Positions 11,757-20,365 of a stretch of DNA of 64,000 bases are shown one piece after another. The notes beneath the pieces were generated by a model. It saw only the letters and a program-made list of their open reading frames with translations. It was not told where the DNA came from and made no database searches. Where the stretch lies: positions 1,175,573 to 1,239,572 of the forward strand of contig NZ_CP147914.1 of assembly GCF_039645565.1 (NCBI RefSeq). The letters run 5' to 3'. A program made the position numbers and the translations under genes. The DNA comes from Sulfurimonas sp. HSL1-2. GTDB lineage: Bacteria > Campylobacterota > Campylobacteria > Campylobacterales > Sulfurimonadaceae. Position 1 is the stretch's first letter, and each line of letters begins with the position of its first letter.

Positions 11757-11810
11757 AAAATGTACCTTGTGAGAGCAGGGGAGAGGCGCGGGTGGCGCCC
11801 CTTGTAGTCG

Positions 11811-12695
11811 TTAGACGAAGTTGACTTTGGAGACGTGGTGCTGGAGTCCGAGTTCGGACGGCGCACAGCCCAGGGCCAGGCCGACCATCTGCTGCATGTG
11901 AAGGACCGGCATCTTGACGTCGCGGCCGACGGCGTGGCTGGCGTGCTCATATTGGGTGTCGAGTTTCAGGTGACACAGCGGGCAGGGTGTGACCATCCAG
12001 TCCGCGTTGGCATCCATCGCACCCATGAGCGCTTTACCTGTCAGGACCGCCGCGGTGTGCGGCGCCTGCAGCTCGGCGTGGAAGCCGCAGCATTTGTTCT
12101 TCTCCTCGTAGTCGACGTTGACACCGCCCAGGGCGATGATGAGCTCGTCGAGGGAGTTCGGGTTGTAAGCATTCTCCGCGCTGTCATGCGTCTCGTTCTG
12201 CAGTTCGGAGGGGCGGATGTTATGACAGCCGTAAAACGGTGCGATGTTGAACTGACTCAGCGGCGTGACGACTTTCTCTTTGATCGTCTCGAGACCGAAG
12301 TCGTCGATCAGGGCGTAGAGGAAGTGGGTGATCTTGGAGGTGCCTTTGTACTCCAGGCCGACTTCCGCCAGTTTTTCGTTGACGCGGGCTTTGAGCTCCG
12401 GGTCGCTGTCGAGGCGGTGCTTTGTCATCGCCGTGTTGAGCTGGCAGGTATTGCAGATAGTGACCATCGTCATGCCGCGGGACTCGGCGTAGCAGATGTT
12501 GCGCGCATTGAGGACAAGTGACAGGAAATCGTCATAGTCCTGCAGGTGGGATGCGCCGCAGCAGGTCGCTTCGGAAAGCTCTACGAGTTCGATGCCGAGC
12601 TTTTTGGCGACGGCGTACGTCGACATCAGCTGCTCCGGCGTACTCTCCTTGGCGGTACATCCTGTAAAGAGGGCGTATGTGAGTTTCTTTTCCAT
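11811..12695 (-). CDS. sdhE: E-type succinate dehydrogenase/fumarate reductase CCG-domain subunit
   Basis: HdrB-like subunit with two CCG cysteine repeats, 294 aa. Repeat one is TGCTAKE, ATCCGAS and TICNTCQ; repeat two is YGCHNIRP, KCCGFHAE and TPCPLCH. Such subunits replace the cytochrome b anchor in E-type complexes (Wolinella MfrE, archaeal SdhE) and link the flavin/iron-sulfur part to the membrane or quinone; the cysteine sets bind Fe-S clusters in relatives. It is the last gene of the sdhA-sdhB-sdhE operon, 9 bases after sdhB. The symbol follows the E-type nomenclature and is not the FAD-assembly factor of the same name. Confidence 0.88.
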   Translation of the reverse strand: MEKKLTYALFTGCTAKESTPEQLMSTYAVAKKLGIELVELSEATCCGASHLQDYDDFLSLVLNARNICYAESRGMTMVTICNTCQLNTAMTKHRLDSDPELKARVNEKLAEVGLEYKGTSKITHFLYALIDDFGLETIKEKVVTPLSQFNIAPFYGCHNIRPSELQNETHDSAENAYNPNSLDELIIALGGVNVDYEEKNKCCGFHAELQAPHTAAVLTGKALMGAMDANADWMVTPCPLCHLKLDTQYEHASHAVGRDVKMPVLHMQQMVGLALGCAPSELGLQHHVSKVNFV

Positions 12696-12704
12696 GACTT
12701 ATCC

Positions 12705-13685
12705 TTAGAATTTGACCGTTGACGACGATTTGATCAGGGCTTTGACCTCGTCGAGTTTGTCCGATTTCGGCATGTTCCACGGCATAACGACTTTGCCGAC
12801 CTTGAACATCTTGAATCCGACCTTGCCGTGTTTCATCAGCATCGGGAGCGTGCCCTCGGAGTAGCGAACGAGTTCCGCTTCATCAAGCAGACCGTGCTTC
12901 TTGATGGAGTGCGCGAAGCCGACGGCATGGCGCGTGGCAACGTTGTTGATAGCGCGGCCGTGCTCGAAGATCTGGTTGTGCAGCTTCGTGATCTTTTCGA
13001 TCGGATTGACCTCTTTGGGGCAGACCTCTGCACATTCGAAACACTTGACACAGTCCCAGACCCCTGCGGACGGGGCGTTGATGATGTCGAGACGCTCGTC
13101 AATCCCGTCGTCGCGCACGTCGGCGTTGAAGCGGTAGGCTTTGGCGAATGCCGCAGGCCCGATGAAGTCGTCGTTTATCTCGATGACCGGGCAGGAGTAA
13201 TGGCAGAGCCCGCACTGGATACAGTAGTCGGAGTCCAGCAGCGCTTCGGCCTGTGCCGGCGTGACTGCACACTCCATCTCCGGGTGCTCTTCGATGTGGC
13301 TGATCAGATAGGGCTCGATCGCTTCATGCTTGACCCAGAAGTCCTCTTTGTCGATGATCATATCTTTGACCGCGCGCTTGATACTGAGCGGCTCGAGAGT
13401 GAGCTCGGTACCGAAGAGTTCGATCAGGTCGTTCATACGCTCTTTACAGGCCAGGACACCTTTGCCGTTGACCTTGATGGCACAGGCCCCGCAGATCCCG
13501 TGGCGGCAGCTGCGGCGGTAGCTGAAGCTGCCGTCGACTTCCCACTTGATGCGGTTGAGAATGTCGAGGACGACCTCTTCGGAGGTGACCTCCATCTCGA
13601 CCTTTTTGTAGTAGGGGAGGTAGTCCGTTTCCGAATTGAAGCGGAATACGTTGAATGTAATGGTTTGTGTCGTAATCGTTGTCAT
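12705..13685 (-). CDS. sdhB: Succinate dehydrogenase/fumarate reductase iron-sulfur subunit (E-type)
   Basis: 326-residue SdhB/FrdB homologue carrying electrons from the flavoprotein through three clusters. The [2Fe-2S] ligands are in CRHGICGACAIKVNGKGVLAC; the two ferredoxin-like sets are CIQCGLCHYSCP and CVKCFECAEVCPKE. The last triplet has four cysteines, fitting a [4Fe-4S] or variant cluster. The C-terminus is about 80 residues longer than FrdB, as expected for E-type enzymes. The chosen start (13685, MTTITTQTITF) follows sdhA by 10 bases; a longer frame upstream lies within sdhA. Confidence 0.93.
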   Translation of the reverse strand: MTTITTQTITFNVFRFNSETDYLPYYKKVEMEVTSEEVVLDILNRIKWEVDGSFSYRRSCRHGICGACAIKVNGKGVLACKERMNDLIELFGTELTLEPLSIKRAVKDMIIDKEDFWVKHEAIEPYLISHIEEHPEMECAVTPAQAEALLDSDYCIQCGLCHYSCPVIEINDDFIGPAAFAKAYRFNADVRDDGIDERLDIINAPSAGVWDCVKCFECAEVCPKEVNPIEKITKLHNQIFEHGRAINNVATRHAVGFAHSIKKHGLLDEAELVRYSEGTLPMLMKHGKVGFKMFKVGKVVMPWNMPKSDKLDEVKALIKSSSTVKF

Positions 13686-13695
13686 CTTATTCCCC

Positions 13696-15408
13696 TTAGT
13701 ATGTACGCTCTTGCGGCTCGAATTTGCCCGGCGTGACCGCCATGTAGTCGAGGCTGATGTCACCGTTTTCGTCCATGTAGGCCATTGTGTGCTTCATGAA
13801 ACTTTCGTCATCGCGTGTCGTGTAGTCCTCACGGTAGTGCGCACCGCGGCTCTCTTTGCGGGCGAGGGCGCTTTCGACGATGAAGAGGGAGTAATCGAGC
13901 ATGTGGCCCAGCTCAATCGCCTCCTGAAGGTCTGTATTGAAGATCTTGGACTTGTCGTCGATGCGGATGTTCGCAAAGCGCTTGCGCAGTTCCTTGACGA
14001 TCTCGACCTGCTTGGAGAGGGTCTCTTCGGTACGGAAGACGCCGGCGTTGTCCGTCATGCTCTGCTGCAGTTCATTGCGCAGGCCCGGAACCGTCTCTTT
14101 ACCGTTGGACGTGAGGATACGCTCCATCTCTTCGATCATGGCATCGGCATCGGATTGCTCCGCTTCGCGCAGGAAGAGCTTGTCGATGTCCGCGACCATG
14201 CTCTGGCCGACGTGGCGTCCGAAGAGCAGGGCTTCCAGGACGGAGTTGGCGCCGAGGCGGTTTGCACCGTGAACGCTGACACAGGCACATTCGCCCGCCG
14301 CGTAGAAGCCTTCGACGAGTTCGTCGTTGTTCTTACGGACGTGTCCGTCGATGTCGACCGGGATACCGCCCATGGAGTAGTGGGCCGTCGCAGAGATAAG
14401 AATAGGCTCCTTGATCATGTCAAGGCCGAGGAAGGTGATGGCCAGGTCGCGCAGCTCGGGCAGGCGCTCCATGATCTTCTCTTTGCCCAGGTGGGTCAGG
14501 TCGATGTAGACGGCGTCTTTGCGCGGGCCGACCCCGCGGCCTTCGCGGATCTCGTTGATGATGGCGCGGGCGACGACGTCGCGGGAGGCCAGTTCAAGCT
14601 TGTTCGGCGCGTAGCGCTCCATGAAGCGTTCGCCTTCGGAGTTGAGCAATTTCCCGCCTTCACCGCGGGCCGCCTCGGAGATAAGGATACCGCTGCCCGA
14701 AAGCCCTGATGGGTGGAACTGGACGAATTCCATATCTTCGAGCGGCAGGCCGTGGCGTGCAACGATGGAGAGGCCGTCGCCGGTGTTGGCGTGGGCGTTG
14801 GAGCTGATCTTGAACGCGCGCGCGTATCCGCCGGTGGCGAACATGACGGCCTTGGCGTTGAAGATCGCCTTTTCCTGGTTACGAATATTGAAGGCGACGA
14901 CACCGCTGACCTTACCGTCTTCATAGATGATGTCGGCGGCATACCATTCGTCGATGAAATCAACGCCGACGCGCAGTGCCTGCTCGTAGATTGTCTGGAG
15001 CAGGGTCAGACCCGTGCGGTCTTTCGCGAAACAGGCGCGCGGAGAGGACTGGCCTCCAAAGGGGCGCTGGGCGATCTTGCCGTCGTCGGTACGGCTGAAA
15101 GCCGCTCCCATACGCTCTGCCCAGCGGATCGTTGACGGCGCTTTCTGACACATCAGCTCGACGGCGTCCTGGTCGGCGAGGTAGTCCGCACCCTTGACGG
15201 TGTCGAATTCGTGCAGTTCGATGCTGTCGGCATCGCTGAGCGCTGCGTTGATACCGCCCTGCGCCGCACCGGAGTGGGAGCGCAGCGGGTGGAGTTTGGT
15301 AATGACGGCGACATTCTTGCCGGCGATCTGCAGCTCTCTGGCAGCCGCTGAGCCTGCCAGACCGGAACCGACGATTACCGCATCATAAGTATAAATAGGA
15401 ATACTCAT
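13696..15408 (-). CDS. sdhA: Succinate dehydrogenase/fumarate reductase flavoprotein subunit (cytoplasmic E-type)
   Basis: 570-residue flavoprotein interconverting succinate and fumarate. The FAD dinucleotide site is [16 protein letters not shown], the covalent FAD His is in [10 protein letters not shown], and substrate-site elements are HYSMGGI and [14 protein letters not shown]. It starts [10 protein letters not shown] with no twin-arginine signal, unlike the periplasmic MfrA of Wolinella and Campylobacter; this points to a cytoplasmic catalytic subunit, perhaps acting as succinate dehydrogenase in an oxidative or reversible TCA cycle (inference). AAGGAAGG precedes the ATG and a TATAAT lies upstream at 15441-15446. 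It is the first gene of a three-gene operon. Confidence 0.94.
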   Translation of the reverse strand: MSIPIYTYDAVIVGSGLAGSAAARELQIAGKNVAVITKLHPLRSHSGAAQGGINAALSDADSIELHEFDTVKGADYLADQDAVELMCQKAPSTIRWAERMGAAFSRTDDGKIAQRPFGGQSSPRACFAKDRTGLTLLQTIYEQALRVGVDFIDEWYAADIIYEDGKVSGVVAFNIRNQEKAIFNAKAVMFATGGYARAFKISSNAHANTGDGLSIVARHGLPLEDMEFVQFHPSGLSGSGILISEAARGEGGKLLNSEGERFMERYAPNKLELASRDVVARAIINEIREGRGVGPRKDAVYIDLTHLGKEKIMERLPELRDLAITFLGLDMIKEPILISATAHYSMGGIPVDIDGHVRKNNDELVEGFYAAGECACVSVHGANRLGANSVLEALLFGRHVGQSMVADIDKLFLREAEQSDADAMIEEMERILTSNGKETVPGLRNELQQSMTDNAGVFRTEETLSKQVEIVKELRKRFANIRIDDKSKIFNTDLQEAIELGHMLDYSLFIVESALARKESRGAHYREDYTTRDDESFMKHTMAYMDENGDISLDYMAVTPGKFEPQERTY

Positions 15409-15440
15409 AACCTTCCTTCGTAAACGTAAATATTCGTCAG

Positions 15441-15470
15441 ATTATAGCGATTGAAAGGGTAGGTTTCGGT
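15441..15470 (-). promoter_or_regulatory. Putative sdhABE promoter with upstream ACCGAAAC motif
   Basis: Read on the minus strand, TATAAT (15441-15446) lies 32 bases before the sdhA ATG. The octamer ACCGAAAC (15463-15470) sits 16 bases further upstream, in place of a normal -35 hexamer. The same octamer occurs at the matching place of the frd promoter (23149-23156), so it may be a shared -35 variant or regulator site. Confidence 0.55.
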
Positions 15471-15520
15471 TAAACCATTTGTGGTGGGGAGCAGAAGAGA
15501 AAGGTGTTACAAAATGAACC

Positions 15521-15546
15521 AGAAACCCCCTCAAACAGGGGCTTCT
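15521..15546 (-). terminator. Hairpin downstream of the GGDEF-like gene
   Basis: On the minus strand AGAAGCCCCT pairs with AGGGGGTTTCT around a short GTTTG loop, 11 bases after the stop of the gene ending at 15557. The stem is GC-rich; T residues are scattered after it rather than in one run. It separates this gene from the sdh promoter. Confidence 0.6.
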
Positions 15547-15556
15547 GACGGAAAAT

Positions 15557-16759
15557 CTATAATATTTTCGTATTGTTGCTCATGTCTGAGACGCAGTTGC
15601 CGCCCTTCTCCTGTGCGATTTTCAGGCGCTCTTTGGCATTTTTGACGGCATCATCGAGGGTTTGGGAGGCGGTTTTGGAGGCAAAGCCGCCGCTCAGCGT
15701 GATCGGGAACGAGTCGTGTGGCATTTTGAAACGGTTCTCCTCGATCATCTGGCGGATATGGTTACATTCGTCCATCGCTTTTTGTTTGTCGCTGCGCAGG
15801 AAGACGGTAATGAACTGTCCGCCGTGAATCCGGCCGATCTGGTCATTTTGCATCTTGTGCAGTTTCATAATGGAGGTGATCTTGATCAAAATGGGGTCGA
15901 TGACGCTCTGCGGGAAGTGGTTGATGAGCTTGGAATAGTTGTCGATCTCGAAGATACAGACATAGGCCTGCATCTCCTTTGAACCGGACGGACGGCGCTC
16001 AAACCCCATCTTGACCCCCTCGTAGTTCGGCAGCTGCGTCACCTCGTCCTTTTTGTTGCCCGACGCGGCGGCTTCACCGCCCTCCTGGCGCAGTTTCAGG
16101 GCGATACTGTTGATTTCGGTCGTTTTATACTTGACCGTCGTACGGGTCGCTCCCTCCTGCGGCTGCAGTGCATGGATATCGGCCAGGATCGTTCTGGCAG
16201 CACTGCGGCTGGCGACCATGACGACGAAGCTCCAGAGGAAAACAAGCGCGATGCTGGCCGCGACGAGCAGACTGTAGTAATAGAGTACGCGGTTCTGCAG
16301 TTTTGTCAGCGGATAAAAGACGGCGATGTAGTCATCAATCGCATCAAGCATTTGCGCATGTTTCGACGGTGATGCAACGGTGTCGCTGAAATAGGCGGAT
16401 GTCGCAATGTTCAAGGTCCGTGCGCGTTCGCGGAGCATTTTGGTGTATTTGCTGCGCAGTGCGGCTTCCCTGATGATCAGGCTGTTGGCGATTTCGTAAG
16501 GCGCTTCGGCGTCGAGTGCATCGATCAGGATCGGCAGGCGGCTGAGGACGCCGCTGGAGCTAATGCGGGCAAGGGCGGGGTCTTCGCGCTGCATCTCGCC
16601 GAGGGAGCGCGCGAGTTTCTCCTGTTCTGCAATATTGTCGATCCGTTTATAGGTCGCAAGCGAGCTGGCGAGAAGCAGCCCGCTCAGAAGGGTGAACAGC
16701 ATCAACAGTGTCGCATTGAACTGCACCGAACTCAACAGTTTTTTGATCGATGTCTTCAT
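15557..16759 (-). CDS. Membrane protein with degenerate GGDEF domain
   Basis: About 400 aa. TM1 (roughly residues 13-35), a helical extracytoplasmic sensor region of about 130 residues, TM2 (about 160-183), a linker, then a GGDEF-like domain. The signature is degenerate: RIHGGQF stands where active diguanylate cyclases have R-x-GGDEF, so both catalytic acidic residues are missing and c-di-GMP synthesis is unlikely. It may be a receptor or scaffold. The start is uncertain: MKTSIKKLL at 16759 was chosen because the signal-anchor follows directly, but an in-frame ATG at 16804 is possible; neither has a strong Shine-Dalgarno. Confidence 0.75.
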   Translation of the reverse strand: MKTSIKKLLSSVQFNATLLMLFTLLSGLLLASSLATYKRIDNIAEQEKLARSLGEMQREDPALARISSSGVLSRLPILIDALDAEAPYEIANSLIIREAALRSKYTKMLRERARTLNIATSAYFSDTVASPSKHAQMLDAIDDYIAVFYPLTKLQNRVLYYYSLLVAASIALVFLWSFVVMVASRSAARTILADIHALQPQEGATRTTVKYKTTEINSIALKLRQEGGEAAASGNKKDEVTQLPNYEGVKMGFERRPSGSKEMQAYVCIFEIDNYSKLINHFPQSVIDPILIKITSIMKLHKMQNDQIGRIHGGQFITVFLRSDKQKAMDECNHIRQMIEENRFKMPHDSFPITLSGGFASKTASQTLDDAVKNAKERLKIAQEKGGNCVSDMSNNTKIL

Positions 16760-16875
16760 AATGTCCCGTTTGTGGTTTTTCACTAATTTTAATTGGTGTT
16801 TCATTAAGTGCCACTTATGACGGCCCCTGTGTAAAGGCGCCGCAAGCGAGAGTGGAGTAGAATTCTTCTCTTATT

Positions 16876-17700
16876 ATGGATCTGGAAAAACGTTTTATCG
16901 CTTCCGTCGCCGCCGCATCCAGACGGATCGGGGACGACGGGGCCGTGATCGGCTCTTTTGTCTATTCGAATGACGCCTTTATCGAAGGGACGCATTTCAA
17001 GCGCGCCTGGATGAGCCCGCGGCAGATCGCCCACAAGGCTTTCGCGGTCAACATCTCCGACGCCGTGGCGATGAACGCCGTACCGCGCTATGCGCTGCTG
17101 GCGATCGGTATCCCCTCGTCGATGCGTGCCGACGAGGTGGATGCCCTGGCGGCGGGCTTTGTTGAGGCGGCGGCGGCCTTTGAGTGCGAACTCATCGGCG
17201 GGGATACCGTCAAGAGTGACCGGCTGATCATTTCGCTGACCATTGTTTCCGAGACGCGCCGACCGCTGCGCCGCAGCGGAATCAAGCCGGGGGACCTCCT
17301 GGCCTTCACCGGCAGGGTCGGGAAAGCGAAAAAAGAGCTGCAGTATCTGCTGGCGGGCCGCAGGGCGCATGCACAGTCGCATTATGTGCGGCCGCTGCTG
17401 CGCCGTGCGTTCATCGCCGATGCCGCGTCTCACCTGCGGGCAGGGATGGATATCTCCGACGGGATCTATACCGACCTGCAGCGTCTGGCCGACCTGAACC
17501 GGGTCGGCTTTGCGTTTTTGCGTCCCATGAGCAGGGCGGCCGGGTGCAGTGGCGAGGAGTACGAGATGCTGATCGCCTTCGCACCGCGGATGCGCAAGCG
17601 CGTCGAATACCTTGCGCGCAAGCACCGCACGCCGCTGACTGTTTTCGCACGGGCTGCACGGACCCGTTACAAGAATCCGTGCAAATCACACCACTTTTAA
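16876..17700 (+). CDS. thiL: Thiamine-monophosphate kinase ThiL
   Basis: Phosphorylates thiamine monophosphate to the active diphosphate. The 274-residue protein has the AIR-synthase-like fold of ThiL: N-terminal IGDDGAVI, metal-binding NISDAVAMNAVPRYALLAIGIP, GGDTVKSDRL and the C-terminal GMDISDGIYTDLQRLA. It is shorter than the enterobacterial enzyme (about 325 aa) but has all core motifs. It is transcribed divergently from the GGDEF-like gene and is followed after 8 bases by truD, with psd coupled behind, forming a three-gene operon. Confidence 0.93.
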   Translation: MDLEKRFIASVAAASRRIGDDGAVIGSFVYSNDAFIEGTHFKRAWMSPRQIAHKAFAVNISDAVAMNAVPRYALLAIGIPSSMRADEVDALAAGFVEAAAAFECELIGGDTVKSDRLIISLTIVSETRRPLRRSGIKPGDLLAFTGRVGKAKKELQYLLAGRRAHAQSHYVRPLLRRAFIADAASHLRAGMDISDGIYTDLQRLADLNRVGFAFLRPMSRAAGCSGEEYEMLIAFAPRMRKRVEYLARKHRTPLTVFARAARTRYKNPCKSHHF

Positions 17701-17708
17701 AGAGTACT

Positions 17709-18797
17709 ATGGACCGTTTTTATTATCTGCAGCATGCGCCGATCCCCTTTGTGTTCAAACAGAGCGTGCGCGACTTCGTCGTCAATGAGATCCCCCTGTA
17801 CCCGTTTACGGGCAACGGCGAGCACCTTGTGCTACACGTCCGCAAGAAGAACCTGGCCACCTGGGACCTTATTTCCCTGCTGGCGAAGCACCTCGGCATC
17901 AAGGGCAAAGAGATCGGCTATGCCGGACTCAAAGATAAAAACGCGATGACGACGCAGTACATCTCCCTGCCGAAGAAGTACGAAAAGCAGCTCGAGAGCT
18001 TCAGCCATGAAAACGTCAAGATTCTTGAGAAGACCTACCACAAGAACAAGATCCACATGGGGCACCTCAAGGGCAACCGCTTCTTCATTCGTCTGAAAAA
18101 GGTCACACCGACGGCGGCCAAGAAGATCGACGAAGCCCTCAAACAGATCGCGGCCTACGGCATGCCGAACTTTTTCGGCTACCAGCGTTTCGGTATCGGC
18201 GGCGAGAACTGGAAGAAGGGCGAAGCCCTGCTGCGCGGCAAGATCAAGGAGCGCAACGTCAAGCTCAAACGACTTTATATTAATGCATATCAAAGCCACC
18301 TCTTCAACCTTTGGCTCAGCCGTCGTATCGAGATAAGTACGCTGATCGGTACCTTCGACGCCAAAGAGATCGCCCCGCTGCTTAACATGACAGAGGAGCA
18401 GTTGACGAAGCTGAAATTACAGCCGCACCCCTACAAGCTCATCGAAGGGGACGTGATGATGCATTACCCGCACGGGCGCCCCTTCGAGTTTGACGGCGGC
18501 GACGAGGAGATCGAGCGCTATATGGAACGTGATATCGTCCCGACAGGCCTGCTCGTCGGCAAGCGGGCCATGCGCTCCTCCGGCCTCTCCAGGGTCATCG
18601 AAAAAGAGTATGACGCCGTTCACGAAATCGACGGACAGCGCCGTTATGCCTGGATCTTCCCCGAGGACGTGGAAGGCAAATACCGCGAGGAAGAGGCCTG
18701 GTACGAGCTGCATTTCAGCCTTCCAAAAGGCTCCTACGCGACCGTACTGATCGAAGAGATCGCCAAACGAAAAATCGACAACGACGAGGAAGCATGA
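17709..18797 (+). CDS. truD: tRNA pseudouridine(13) synthase TruD
   Basis: Isomerises uridine 13 of tRNA-Glu to pseudouridine. The catalytic Asp76 lies in GYAGLKDKNAMTTQ, the TruD signature; a further typical segment is PNFFGYQRFG and the C-terminal GLLVGKRAMRSSGLSRVIE. The 362-residue length is usual for the family. The start at 17709 (MDRFYYLQ) is selected because it opens the conserved N-terminus; the frame extends upstream into thiL. It overlaps psd by 4 bases (ATGA). Confidence 0.95.
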   Translation: MDRFYYLQHAPIPFVFKQSVRDFVVNEIPLYPFTGNGEHLVLHVRKKNLATWDLISLLAKHLGIKGKEIGYAGLKDKNAMTTQYISLPKKYEKQLESFSHENVKILEKTYHKNKIHMGHLKGNRFFIRLKKVTPTAAKKIDEALKQIAAYGMPNFFGYQRFGIGGENWKKGEALLRGKIKERNVKLKRLYINAYQSHLFNLWLSRRIEISTLIGTFDAKEIAPLLNMTEEQLTKLKLQPHPYKLIEGDVMMHYPHGRPFEFDGGDEEIERYMERDIVPTGLLVGKRAMRSSGLSRVIEKEYDAVHEIDGQRRYAWIFPEDVEGKYREEEAWYELHFSLPKGSYATVLIEEIAKRKIDNDEEA

Positions 18798-19612
18798 CAC
18801 GCCATATCACCAACACCATTTCGCAGCAGTTCGGACGGTTCGCGTCCAAGGAGTTCCCCCAATGGTTCCAGAAGATCGTCAACCAGGGGTATGTCAGCAT
18901 CATGGGGCTTGATATGAGCGAGTTCCACTCGCCCGTCACCTACCGTTCGCTAAACGCGCTCTTTACCCGGCACCTGAAGGCGTCACGCCGTTTTTCCAAC
19001 GACGCCGACGACCTGATCTCGCCGTGTGACAGCCTTATCACCGAGTGCGGCGATCTCGACGCGACGCGGGCGCTGCAGATCAAGGGGATGTCCTACTGTG
19101 TCCGTGAGCTGCTGGGGTCGGAGATCGACGATGCGAACAAGGACCGCATCGAGCACGGGCAGTTCATGAACTTCTACCTCTCTCCGCGCGACTACCACCG
19201 CTACCACGTGCCGACGAACATGAAAGTGCGCAAGGCGGTGCATATCCCCGGCAAGCTCTATCCGGTCAACATGCCTTCGCTCAACAAGCGGGCCGACCTC
19301 TTTATCGAGAACGAGCGGGTGGTCCTGGAGTGCGAGAGCCAGCAGGGAACGCTGATCTATCTGGTCCTTGTCGGGGCGCTCAACGTCGGCAAGATGCAGA
19401 TCGGTTTCGAGCCGCGTATCCAGACCAACGCGGATGCCCAACAGCCGACCGCTTACACTTTCAATGATCTCTACCTTAAAAAAGGGGACGATTTCGGCTG
19501 TTTCGAAATGGGTTCGACCATCGTCATGATCACGGAAAAAGCGGGAATGAAACTGGGCGTGGAAGCGGGACAGAAGGTCCGCTTCGGCGACACGATCGCA
19601 ACTATCGGCTGA
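18794..19612 (+). CDS. psd: Phosphatidylserine decarboxylase proenzyme
   Basis: Makes phosphatidylethanolamine from phosphatidylserine at the inner membrane. The 272-residue proenzyme ends with FEMGSTIVMI, where cleavage before Ser241 yields a beta chain of about 240 residues and a 32-residue pyruvoyl alpha chain. Other family features are NFYLSPRDYHRYH (catalytic His) and VGALNVGKMQI. It overlaps truD by 4 bases and ends in a hairpin shared with the convergent frdB gene. Confidence 0.96.
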   Translation: MTRHITNTISQQFGRFASKEFPQWFQKIVNQGYVSIMGLDMSEFHSPVTYRSLNALFTRHLKASRRFSNDADDLISPCDSLITECGDLDATRALQIKGMSYCVRELLGSEIDDANKDRIEHGQFMNFYLSPRDYHRYHVPTNMKVRKAVHIPGKLYPVNMPSLNKRADLFIENERVVLECESQQGTLIYLVLVGALNVGKMQIGFEPRIQTNADAQQPTAYTFNDLYLKKGDDFGCFEMGSTIVMITEKAGMKLGVEAGQKVRFGDTIATIG

Positions 19613-19632
19613 GACGGCTCACGCCGCTCAGC
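19608..19632. terminator. Hairpin overlapping the convergent stops of psd and frdB
   Basis: GCTGAG-a-CGGC pairs with GCCG-CTCAGC around a TCAC loop (10 bp, one bulged A). It covers the psd stop codon and reaches the frdB stop, so it may end transcription from both sides. There is no T-run on either strand. Confidence 0.6.
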
Positions 19633-20365
19633 GCATCCCGACCATTTTGCGCCGCAGGTAGGCGATTTTGGACTGAAGCGGCAGGTGCTTCGGGCAGACG
19701 TCGGCGCAGCCCAGCAGGCTCATGCAGCCGAAGACGCCGTTGTCGTTGCCGATGATCTCATACCAGTCCTCTGTCGTACGTTTGTCGCGGGGGTCGACTT
19801 CGAAGCGGGCGACGCGGTTGAGCGCCACGGCACCGATGAAACCGTCGCGCATCCGTTTCGTTCCGCAGGCCGAGACACAGCAGCCGCACTCGATACAGCG
19901 GTCGAGTTCGAAGATCTCGTCGGCCGTATCGGGGTCCATCCGCTCTTCGACCTTGTCGATATCCACCTCTTCGTTCGTGACGATCCACCCTTCGACCGCT
20001 GCGGTCATCTCCTGCATCCATTTGGCCGTATTGACAGAGAGATCGCCGATAAGCTCGAAGACCGGCAGCGGCATCAGGGTGATCTCGCCGTCGTCGAAAT
20101 GGCTGGTAAGGGTTTTACAGGCGAGGTCCGGCGTCCCGTTGATGACCATGCCGCAGGAGCCGCAGATCCCGGCCCGGCAGACGAAGTCGAACTGCAGGGT
20201 ATGGTCGAGGGTCTCGCGGATGACGTTGAGGGCGACGAAGATCGTCATCCCCATCGTCTCCTCGATCTCGTAGGTCTGCATATGCGGCCTGTCGGTTTTA
20301 TCCAGGGGGTTGTAGCGCAGGATGTGGAACTTCAGCATCCGCCCTTTTTCATACAGCTTACTCAT
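19628..20365 (-). CDS. frdB: Fumarate reductase iron-sulfur subunit FrdB
   Basis: 245 residues, very close in layout to Wolinella FrdB. [2Fe-2S] ligands lie in [21 protein letters not shown]; further clusters are in [12 protein letters not shown] and [13 protein letters not shown]. The conserved ending [14 protein letters not shown] is also of the Wolinella type. It passes electrons between FrdC haems and the FrdA flavin. The ATG at 20365 overlaps the frdA stop, and GGAG lies upstream. Last gene of frdCAB. Confidence 0.96.
   Translation of the reverse strand: MSKLYEKGRMLKFHILRYNPLDKTDRPHMQTYEIEETMGMTIFVALNVIRETLDHTLQFDFVCRAGICGSCGMVINGTPDLACKTLTSHFDDGEITLMPLPVFELIGDLSVNTAKWMQEMTAAVEGWIVTNEEVDIDKVEERMDPDTADEIFELDRCIECGCCVSACGTKRMRDGFIGAVALNRVARFEVDPRDKRTTEDWYEIIGNDNGVFGCMSLLGCADVCPKHLPLQSKIAYLRRKMVGMR

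Noticed and set aside
13636-14709. 357-codon plus-strand frame opposite sdhA
   Set aside because: Antisense shadow of the succinate dehydrogenase flavoprotein.
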